Positions 18,701 to 24,582 of a DNA stretch of 41,845 nucleotides are shown piece by piece. This DNA comes from an uncultured bacterium (GTDB lineage Bacteria; Acidobacteriota; Aminicenantia; Aminicenantales; CALLJL01): contig CALLJL010000006.1 in NCBI GenBank assembly GCA_938092135.1, positions 1-41,845 of the forward strand, read 5' to 3'. The position numbers and the translations under genes are program-made. A model generated the notes under the pieces. The model made no database searches and was not told the origin of the DNA. It saw only the letters and a program-made list of their open reading frames with translations. Position 1 is the stretch's first letter, and each line of letters starts with the position of its first letter.

Positions 18701-19078
18701 CAGGAAGGAAGTTGGTCTCCCCATCAAGAAAAAATCTTTAATAAAAATATTTATCTTAAAAAAGGAAAATATCAATTTCAAAAATCGGGGCAAGCACCTA
18801 ACCGGGAATTTCCTCAAGCTTCGCAATATGTATTAAGTAAATATGATCTTCTGCCCATTTCCGGGCGACTCAAGCCAGGCAAAAACGTAATTCAATTGAT
18901 TATTTATGGAACTTTAAGAAATACTCTTGGGCCTCATCATCTTAACCCGCCGAGAGGAAGAGCCTGGCCCTTGGCTTTCCAGCAAGCCCCCCAAGGCGGC
19001 CAGCCTCCAGGTCATGATTATAGTTTTCTCGATTACGGGCTATTTGCGCCTTTTCAGGTCAGAATGATTAAAAAATAA
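15713..19078 (+). CDS. secreted GH106-like glycoside hydrolase (alpha-L-rhamnosidase type)
   Basis: Large exported glycosidase related to GH106 (PF17132). A signal peptide (FSKFIGLMGLLIFSFYLPGF) leads into the catalytic barrel with MPFWVWNEDMT, GGVFIHPRPG, IWIYDENSYPSGFAGG (about 116-130), GTFQDEAHIGPPG (Glu250), LTGHYWEHDW (Glu334) and TLSETYGASGWDL (Glu397), the acid-rich stations seen in GH106 and its relatives. A glutamine-amidotransferase-like segment (VILPPGLENLEPWTVALVKE, about 550) and C-terminal sugar-binding jelly rolls (LKLVVERPEIFKVAVNGQRL; SQYVLSKYDLLPISGRLK) follow, as is usual for 1000-1150-residue members. It removes terminal deoxy-hexose or similar sugars from pectin-type or exopolysaccharide glycans; exact specificity is unknown. 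It stands alone, with GGGAGAAAG upstream of ATG 15713. Confidence 0.85.
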   Translation: MQLDNFSKFIGLMGLLIFSFYLPGFTKKNGIVSLRELSQFFVDPPPEFRPMPFWVWNEDMTMGKITEQLQDFKEKGFGGVFIHPRPGLITPYLSKEWLSLFKEAVALGRRLNLKIWIYDENSYPSGFAGGLVPEAMPEASNLGLKARKIKGEELAEAISQDMVCLLKEEAGKFIDLTEAAKSGQKSWPEGNYWLLELNRPEPSPWYGGFTYVDLMRPGVTQTFLRITLEAYKKICGSEFGRTVPGTFQDEAHIGPPGNSWTVNFTPALFEEFSKRWGYDLKTNLPSLFEEVGNFLKVRHDFYLTCLELFIENWARPYFNYCQKNNLQLTGHYWEHDWPRPRLVPDNMALYAYAHIPGIDILMNEWSLSPNAQFGNARAVKEIRSVANQLGRRRTLSETYGASGWDLTFFDQKRIGDWEYALGVNLLNQHLSFSTIKGARKRDHPLSFSYHEPWWPAYPLMNDYFARLSLSLSSGEQINRVVVIEPTTSAWMYYSPVNKNENFLAIATNFQNFLHELERLQVEYDLASELIIKDYGQIKGKKFRVGQRYYDIVILPPGLENLEPWTVALVKEFLEKGGSVISWADKEIKEGGRPSPLLESLKKFPHFKDFSGQPVSSLISSWPDLIQAEIKFENLTGEEKLFHHRRQFNDGQLLFLANISDENVASGEVRLKGQWIERWDALSGRIEPYPAQAEGEWLSLDFFLNPGESLLLAIYKEKRMGQEKKLNISKLKDRQIEPENIFSSTKNKKFQGKGFAQIELRPKTIKRLDPNVLVIDFCDLILGDRTERDLYFYEAQKKTFLFHGFERNPWDSAVQFKDSLLLKNKFPPDSGFRADFHLEVASGVKLNSLKLVVERPEIFKVAVNGQRLEPGADSWWLDKNFGIFDLSQVMQEGHNLISLMVSPFSLMAELEPIYILGDFAVEKAARGFVLKSENTLDLGSWKDQGLPFYGHRVLYEAELDLTEDNVSQAEFYFQAPNWQGALAELVINGKKGQVENCQEGSWSPHQEKIFNKNIYLKKGKYQFQKSGQAPNREFPQASQYVLSKYDLLPISGRLKPGKNVIQLIIYGTLRNTLGPHHLNPPRGRAWPLAFQQAPQGGQPPGHDYSFLDYGLFAPFQVRMIKK

Positions 19079-19473
19079 AGGTTATCCTCGAGAGAATTAT
19101 ATTAGGCAAATTAAAATTAAGGGATTCTTTTAATAAAGCTTGAGAGACGAAACGATCAGATGATTTAGCTTGAGGGGCCTAGAGGAAGGTTAATTTTTGA
19201 AATCAGCTCTAATTCCCAAAAGAAAAAAGGTTTTTGATTTTTGGAGGCTATTCTAAAAGATATCATCAGAACATATTAAAGATATTACCATTTTACTCCC
19301 TTCCTTTCCCTTCCTTTTTCCTAGATAATTGAAGGGTCAAAAATAAATGACCTGGAAGGCTTGAGGGAAATTAATTATTTAAAATGAGCAAGATCTGATC
19401 GATTATAAAAATCATCAACTCGCCTCCAGGGAAGTTAAATATTAGAACAATGCGGTAAGCCACCCAGGGCAAC
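19079..19473. other. convergent intergenic region (GH106 / hgcB)
   Basis: About 395 bases, AT-rich, between the ends of the glycosidase and hgcB. Several short purine/pyrimidine runs are present (CCCTTCCTTTCCCTTCCTTT near 19298); no strong hairpin terminator, gene or RNA is seen. Confidence 0.35.
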
Positions 19474-19749
19474 TTAACTGCTGGCGACTTCCCTGCCGCC
19501 TCGCAATTCCGAGATCATAATTGCCCATGCGCAACCTACACCTGGACGGACGGCGATGGCTGAAAAAGGACAATTTCGGGCACAAGCCCCACATTCCATA
19601 CATAAATCGCGGTCGCCAAGTTGAGCCCGACCATTCTCTATTTGAAAGAGGCGATGGGGACAGACCTCAACGCAGCGGCCACAACCAGTGCATTTCTCTG
19701 GGTAGAATCTAAGGGTTGAAACATTCCTTAAATAGCGATGGATTTTCAT
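19474..19749 (-). CDS. hgcB: HgcB, mercury-methylation ferredoxin (2x4Fe-4S)
   Basis: Ferredoxin that is proposed to supply electrons to, and exchange ligands with, HgcA during mercury methylation. Two 4Fe-4S motifs are intact: CTGCGRCVEVCP (Cys20, 23, 26, 30) and CMECGACARNCP (Cys50, 53, 56, 60); the CMECGAC form is the HgcB signature. A further Cys73 lies in PGVGCAW, the position of the strictly conserved extra Cys in this family. The C-terminus reads REVASS, where characterised HgcB proteins usually end in a vicinal Cys pair; the last two codons are AGC AGT, each one base from TGC and TGT. Length of 91 is normal (about 95). It starts 23 bases after hgcA on the same strand, so the two form an operon. 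Confidence 0.93.
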   Translation of the reverse strand: MKIHRYLRNVSTLRFYPEKCTGCGRCVEVCPHRLFQIENGRAQLGDRDLCMECGACARNCPFSAIAVRPGVGCAWAIMISELRGGREVASS

Positions 19750-19772
19750 CTTTTTCTTTGTCTAATTCATCC

Positions 19773-20879
19773 CTATCCGATAATGGAAAGGAAGATCCCC
19801 AAAACAGCCGAAAGAATAATTGCCGGCACTGCAATTTTCATCTCTTTAACCACGCCTGAAAGAGAGGTATAAGTCGAAGAACCAGTAAAATTCATGGCCA
19901 GGAAAGCAGCCAGCGCCGGAAGGAGAAGGAAGTTTGCCGCGGCTTTAACCCCGTCAGAAAATAATAAACCCTGGCTTATATTTACTCCTGTCGCCCAAAT
20001 TAATCCGAGAAGCCATCCTTTCCAGGAAAAGGCTCTGCCTGGAATCCAAGGTAAAAGAGCAGGGACGATGATACTACCGGTTACAATGGCCCCAAGGTAA
20101 GGATAAATTGTTCTCCAGTGGAATAAATTCATACCTAGAGCCCGCAGAATTAAAAGGATTACGGTGGCGTATAGGAGATATTTGAGGAGAAAAACAAGCT
20201 CCACGGGAACAAGAATTAGCCTGTCCACCAGATTGAAACGAACTCGTCTCATTTCCTCCGAGGCTTTTAACCCATTCTGTAAAAAACGCTTAATATCGAC
20301 CGCCCTGACTGGGCCATAGACAACCTTAAACCCAGTTAGTCTGGAAACCTCATGGGCCGCCACCCCCGGGGCGCTAAGCTGAGGAAGAATCAGGGTGCCC
20401 TGGGGGACAATCCGGAAAAGTTGGGTTTTCCTGATGCGTCGGACTATTTCCTCAGTTCCAAATGTCCCCTTGCCAGCGGCACACCAAACATTGATTCCGG
20501 CTGTATCTAAAACTAGAACCCAAGCATTGAGACCGGTTAAATGTTTACGCAGGAGATCAAAACTCAACTTATAATTGGCCGAAACAAAAATATAGGAATT
20601 TCTACCAGGATGCCCCACAGCATAAAGACCTGGTCTGATAGCATAGCTCATCCTTCTTATACCTAACCTGACGGCAACCATCCCGAGTTTGTCCCTCCAT
20701 GTCAGACGGGTAGACACGACGGGTACAGGGCCAACAACTGTCTTTAGGTGGGTGGAGACCCAGTTATTTTCAGAGACATATTTCTGCTTAGTTTTTGATG
20801 GCTGGTCGGAAAAAGGACTCCCGCAACAGCCCTCGAAGCAGCAGCTAATGTCGATTGGCCTTTGGTTCCTTTCGTTCAT
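19773..20879 (-). CDS. hgcA: HgcA, mercury-methylating corrinoid protein
   Basis: Corrinoid protein that transfers a methyl group to Hg(II), giving methylmercury. The globular corrinoid-binding domain (about 40-200) contains AGINVWCAAGKGTFGTEE: the diagnostic cap-helix N(V/I)WCA(A/G)GKGTFG, with Cys133 as lower-axial Co ligand. It is related to the CdhD/acetyl-CoA-synthase corrinoid domain (LILPQLSAPGVAAHEVSRLTGFKVVYGP). A C-terminal membrane domain (about 222-368) has four or five helices (LILVPVELVFLLKYLLYATV, AILLSAVLGIF-type end). The 368 residues compare with about 340 in characterised HgcA; the extra length is an N-terminal region with a Cys cluster (ISCCFEGCCGSPFS). AAAGGAAAG precedes the ATG and a sigma70-type promoter lies about 45 bases upstream. 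hgcB follows at once. Hardly anything else carries this motif, so the call is firm. Confidence 0.96.
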   Translation of the reverse strand: MNERNQRPIDISCCFEGCCGSPFSDQPSKTKQKYVSENNWVSTHLKTVVGPVPVVSTRLTWRDKLGMVAVRLGIRRMSYAIRPGLYAVGHPGRNSYIFVSANYKLSFDLLRKHLTGLNAWVLVLDTAGINVWCAAGKGTFGTEEIVRRIRKTQLFRIVPQGTLILPQLSAPGVAAHEVSRLTGFKVVYGPVRAVDIKRFLQNGLKASEEMRRVRFNLVDRLILVPVELVFLLKYLLYATVILLILRALGMNLFHWRTIYPYLGAIVTGSIIVPALLPWIPGRAFSWKGWLLGLIWATGVNISQGLLFSDGVKAAANFLLLPALAAFLAMNFTGSSTYTSLSGVVKEMKIAVPAIILSAVLGIFLSIIG

Positions 20880-20921
20880 TTTGAATTCTTTCCTTTTCTT
20901 TTCGCCTGGCCTTCTTTATCT

Positions 20922-20950
20922 ATATTAAAAAGCAATTTGTTTTTTCGCAA
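20922..20950 (-). promoter_or_regulatory. predicted sigma70-type promoter of hgcAB
   Basis: On the minus strand: -35 TTGCGA (20950-20945), exactly 17 bases of spacer, and -10 TAATAT (20927-20922). The start would lie near 20915, giving a 5' leader of about 35 bases that includes the AAAGGAAAG ribosome site of hgcA. No ArsR- or MerR-type operator is recognised. Confidence 0.5.
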
Positions 20951-21516
20951 ATTTTATTAAGAGCCTAAAAATAAATGGAGCTAGAGCTAAAGAAAAGTTG
21001 GACCGAGATGGGAGGAAAGAAATCTGCTTGGCGGAGAAAATCTATAAAAAATTGATCGGTTGCTTGTGGGTAGTTCTTTAACTGCTCAAAAAGGCAAGAA
21101 GTTGGATCTGCAAAACCTCTTTTTCTAGCTACTATTATTTTTCTAGCTACTATTAATAACCAGGGAAAAAGGATTTTTATATCTTTCATCGTTATCTTTT
21201 TCGGAAAATCCCTGTAGCTATAGCTTATTTTTGCCTTTAACTTTTAGCGAGGCCATATTATTTTCAGTGAGAATGAGTCGTCTTTTTATGGGTTGCCTTT
21301 TCTGGACAATTATTAAAGCTGCTTTGAAGAAAAGATGGCATTGAAAAAGGGGGAATCTTTTTGGCTCCCAAAGATAACCTTTTCATCTTGACACTTTTTT
21401 AATTCCCAATTTATCATTTTGGCGAGGTAAAAAGAGATAATTTATATTCAGGCGATTCTCCGAAGAGTGATAAGTCGTTTCCAAATCAGATTTTCTCAGC
21501 TTCACAATCTTCGCGG
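20951..21516. other. intergenic region upstream of divergent hgcA and rhomboid genes
   Basis: About 565 bases. It contains a perfect 18-bp tandem duplication (21120-21155). Minus-strand frame 20965-21189 is not credible (low complexity, no ribosome site). No B12-box or other riboswitch was identified despite the corrinoid-dependent gene beside it. Confidence 0.4.
21120..21155. repeat. perfect 18-bp tandem duplication upstream of hgcA
   Basis: TTTTTCTAGCTACTATTA occurs twice head-to-tail at 21120-21137 and 21138-21155, about 240 bases upstream of hgcA. The unit contains the palindrome CTAG and near-palindrome TAGCTA. It could be a chance duplication or a repeated protein-binding site. Confidence 0.8.
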
Positions 21517-22932
21517 TTGGAAACGATTGCATTCGAAAGGCGCAGACTGATAAAGTCTGTTTTAAAAACTTTCTTGCTGACCATCCTGGTTCTTCCCTTC
21601 ATTGTTGTCTTTCTAAGTTTATTTGAATACCTTGGATTTTTTCTGGCAGCTCTTATTGTCTTTTTCATTCTGATTAAATCAATCTCCAGTGGCGATACTA
21701 TTCTCGAAACAATTATGGACCAAATCACTCTTATCCCCGTCCATTATTCTGAGAAGGAATGGGTTCTCGAGCGACAGCTTCGAGCCACTCCTGTTTTGAT
21801 TCTCCTCAATTTGGCGGTTCACTACACTTTATTTCTCTTCGACTCCCCAGCCCGAGAAGCTTTGATGGATAGTCTCTCTTTTTTGCCTGAAAAGCTGCAT
21901 CTCTTGAATCTTGTCCTGAGTCCCATTGCCTCCATGTTTCTCCATGCTGATGCCGACCATTTGTGGTGGAACATGATTTATTTTTGGATTTTCGGTCTTA
22001 CCCTTGAGCGGCGTATAGGCTGGCGACAATTTGCCCTTTTCTATTTATTAACCGGAATTCTTTCCAATATTTTATCTGCATTCATGCATATCCTATTCCT
22101 CCAGAAAATACCAGCCGGGATTGGCGCTTCGGGGGCTCTGTCAGGCATCATTGGAGTTTTTGCTGTCCGCCTCTTTTTTAAACGCCTGGTCTTCCCCATC
22201 CCCATTTTTGGCCTTGCCTCTTTCATTCTTCCCCTCAATTTCAAAATCAGGGTGAACTTTCTTTTCATAATCGGACTTTATTTTATTCATGACCTGTTAG
22301 GTGGTGGGGAAACTTTATTGGGTTTGCCAAACAGTATCGATTACTGGGCCCACATAGGTGGGATGATAGCAGGCTTTGTTCTCGGTTGGCGCTCAAAGCT
22401 TCAGGATACGGCAATTCAGGATATGTACATACAGAAAAGCTTGCAGGCCATGGAAAGCGAATTAGATGGCCCTGAGGCAGAGAAGTTTCTCCGCCGGGTT
22501 CTTGAATTAAACCCAGAAAACGAAGAGGCCCTTCTGACCCTGGCTTGGCCGAAATCGAAGCCCGTGAAAACTGGGGAGGGAATGGCCCTTTATCAAAAAA
22601 TCATCCATATGCTCCTTGAAACCAGGCCAGAAAGGGCGGCTGAAATTTTTGCTGAATATTTTCCCATCTACCGCATTTCTCTTGACCCAGCTGGGCAGAG
22701 CAAGCTGACGAGCGTCCTCGAGCAAAGCGGTTGGCCCCATATAGCCGCTAGGGCATTGGAAGCCCTGTCCGATGACCCGAGAACTCCGGCGGTATGGGGA
22801 GGACCCATCCTTTTCCAGATGGCTCGCCTACTTGAGAAGCTTCAGCTACGGGAGGCGGCCTGCTTTCGGTATGAACAGCTACTTGAGCGCTACCCAAATT
22901 TCAAAAAAGATCGCTTGTCCTTTATAAGCTAA
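21517..22932 (+). CDS. rhomboid-family intramembrane serine protease with TPR-like C-terminus
   Basis: Cleaves membrane-spanning proteins within the bilayer. The rhomboid domain (about 90-290) shows HLWWNM (HxxxN, His148/Asn152), the nucleophile in GIGASGALSG (Ser205) and the catalytic His279 in YWAHIGGMIAG; loop-1 ERRIGWRQF fits. Two extra N-terminal hydrophobic segments (about 17-53) precede it. The C-terminal 170 residues are helical and TPR-like (AEKFLRRVLELNPENEEALL; LREAACFRYEQLLERYPN). The reading frame has no ATG or GTG between its upstream stop (21400-21402) and the core; TTG 21517 is the only usual start, without a ribosome site, so the 5' end may be mis-set or damaged. It is divergent from hgcAB. 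Confidence 0.85.
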   Translation: METIAFERRRLIKSVLKTFLLTILVLPFIVVFLSLFEYLGFFLAALIVFFILIKSISSGDTILETIMDQITLIPVHYSEKEWVLERQLRATPVLILLNLAVHYTLFLFDSPAREALMDSLSFLPEKLHLLNLVLSPIASMFLHADADHLWWNMIYFWIFGLTLERRIGWRQFALFYLLTGILSNILSAFMHILFLQKIPAGIGASGALSGIIGVFAVRLFFKRLVFPIPIFGLASFILPLNFKIRVNFLFIIGLYFIHDLLGGGETLLGLPNSIDYWAHIGGMIAGFVLGWRSKLQDTAIQDMYIQKSLQAMESELDGPEAEKFLRRVLELNPENEEALLTLAWPKSKPVKTGEGMALYQKIIHMLLETRPERAAEIFAEYFPIYRISLDPAGQSKLTSVLEQSGWPHIAARALEALSDDPRTPAVWGGPILFQMARLLEKLQLREAACFRYEQLLERYPNFKKDRLSFIS

Positions 22933-22952
22933 ATAGGTTAAGGAGCCAATAA

Positions 22953-22964
22953 GGGGACACATAC
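22953..22964 (+). repeat. dispersed GGGGACACAAAC motif, copy 5 (variant)
   Basis: AATAAGGGGACACATACCTT; one substitution from the core (ACATAC for ACAAAC). It lies 20 bases after the rhomboid stop. Confidence 0.5.
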
Positions 22965-23051
22965 CTTTTTCCACCAAAATTGATAGAATTATTTCTTCCT
23001 ACAAAAAGGGAAACATATTTTTTGATCAAGTCAAATTTTGTTTGCTAATTC

Positions 23052-23068
23052 GCCATCGTAAACTCTCC
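23052..23068. repeat. left inverted repeat of IS256-family element
   Basis: GCCATCGTAAACTCTCC, perfectly complementary to 24121-24137. A further partial copy GCCATCGTAAA lies at 24075-24085, overlapping the transposase start, so the right end can also fold on itself. Confidence 0.8.
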
Positions 23069-23079
23069 ATTTTTTCCTC

Positions 23080-24078
23080 TTAATTAGCCACCTGAGCTAT
23101 TTCATTTTCTGAAACCTGAGCAAGCTTAGCTTCCTTGATATAAGCAAAATGGTCAAAACGCATCGCCTCAGGATATTTCTCTTCATATTCCTCAATAATC
23201 AATGGAGCCAGTCTCTCAGTTTTGGCTTTATCCAGTTGGAGCCAAATCAGTTAAAACTTCTCTGCTAAACGAGCTTTGTCTCGAGAAGATACTTTCGCTA
23301 ACACATTCCTCATAAAATGAACCTTGCACCTCTGCCATGTCGCCCCTAACCACTCTTTCTTTATCGCCTGCTGAAGACCTTGATGAGCATCGGAAATAAA
23401 CATCTTGACTCGCTTTACCCCTCGGCGTTTAAGCTTCCTCATAAAGTCCCGCCAGCAGTCTTCGCTTTCATCCCACATGGGTTCAACTGCCAATACCTCC
23501 CTCTGCCCCGAGCTTGTTACCCCATAGGCAATCATTATCGCTACGGCCACCACCCGACCATCACGGCGGACCTTCTCATAGAGCGCATCAATCCAGACAA
23601 AAGGATATTCCTCAGACAAAGGCCTCGACCGAAACTCCTTCACCCTCTCATCCAACCCCTTCGTCATCTCTGAAACCTGAGAAGCGGAAATCCCCTCTAT
23701 CCCTAAAGCCCGCGCTAACCGCTCTATCTTCCTGGTGGAAACCCCATTAATAAAGGCCTCCTGGACCAAACTGATCAGCGCCACCTCAGAGCGCTTCCTT
23801 TCCGTCAGAAAAACAGGAATCAACCCTCCCTTCCTTAACTTAGGTATGACCAAATACAAAGTCCCAACCCTCGTGTGCAGCTTCCTTATCCTCACCCCAG
23901 AAAAATAGGTCCGCCGCTCCCTGGAATGCTTACCCTTGGGAGCCCCGACCTTGGCCTCAGCTTCTATTTCCATCAGTTGATTAAACACCCACTCCACCAC
24001 TGCCTTTATGGGATCGTCCTCCATTAAAAATCCCGGTAGCAATTTCTCAAAAATTGCCTTATAATTTCTTTGAGCCAT
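23080..24078 (-). pseudogene. IS256-family (mutator-type) transposase, stop codon and C-terminal deletion
   Basis: DDE transposase opening MAQRNYKAIFEKLLPGFL with AAAGGAGGT upstream. RNase H-fold stations are visible: PFVWIDALYEKVR (first Asp), VKMFISDAHQGLQQA (second Asp), then CKVHFMRNVLAKV, the family signature (CxxHxxRN). Intact members are about 400 residues. Here codon 276 is TAA (23251-23253). The same frame continues as LIWLQLDKAKTERLAPLIIE and ends ...SENEIAQVAN, TAA 23080. Copy 3 reads F-K-Q-I-W-L-E-P-D at the stop, so the TAA replaces a Lys codon. The block that should carry the third catalytic Glu is missing between YPEAM and the end. The gene is dead twice over. Confidence 0.85.
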
Positions 24079-24120
24079 CGTAAAGTTAACCTCCTTTCTT
24101 TTGAGGTTTTTATCTTAAAA

Positions 24121-24137
24121 GGAGAGTTTACGATGGC
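24121..24137. repeat. right inverted repeat of IS256-family element
   Basis: GGAGAGTTTACGATGGC, the complement of 23052-23068. Confidence 0.8.
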
Positions 24138-24179
24138 TCCCTCCTCTAGATCAAATTGCGAATATTTTTGTACACCAGC

Positions 24180-24582
24180 TGCCTAATGGATCATGGGAAA
24201 CTGTTAAAATTGATTTTATTCTTCTAAATTAATAGAAAGCTATGACCTCGGTTAATAGTTTATTCAATCCTGAAAATTCAAAGAAATGATATTTCTCTTA
24301 CGCCTAAAACCTTAAAAGAGAAATGAATATTTTCGTTGAGATCTTTAAGGCCGTATCGGGCTAATAAAAAAATTCAATTTTTTGAATTCATAAAATTGGA
24401 GAAATTCAAAATTTTGAACATTTTTCTATCCATATTTAGGTTATAGTCCCCTATGTTCAAAAAATTGTAATTGGTACAAATTTTGCTAAAAATAAATCAG
24501 AGGAGGTGAGATATCGAAAGTGAAAAAATTCAAAATTAGGCAAGGGGCAAAGGATGAGAAAAATCAAAAAAGGAGGTTTTAA
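24180..24582. other. upstream region of first TonB receptor
   Basis: About 400 AT-rich bases between the IS element and the receptor gene. It must hold the receptor promoter but no convincing -35/-10 pair could be chosen. The end contains AGGAGGT twice (24501 region and 24570 region), the last being the strong ribosome site of the receptor. No gene seen. Confidence 0.35.

Larger units (their letters stand above)
23052..24179 (-). mobile_element. IS256-family insertion element, defective (copy 2)
   Basis: A transposase gene on the minus strand is bracketed by perfect 17-bp inverted repeats, GCCATCGTAAACTCTCC at 23052-23068 and its complement at 24121-24137. Similarity to the copy at 27910-28131 continues about 40 bases past the right repeat (to ...ATTTTTGTACACCAGC), so the true right end is near 24179; the left end may likewise lie near 23000. 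No clear target duplication was found. The transposase is inactive, so the element could move only in trans. Confidence 0.75.

Noticed and set aside
20965..21189. 74-codon minus-strand frame upstream of hgcA
   Set aside because: No homology features, no ribosome site, and it includes the 18-bp tandem duplication; more likely non-coding.
20880..21516. Possible cobalamin riboswitch upstream of hgcA
   Set aside because: No B12-box-like conserved sequence was found on the minus strand, and the predicted promoter leaves only a 35-base leader.
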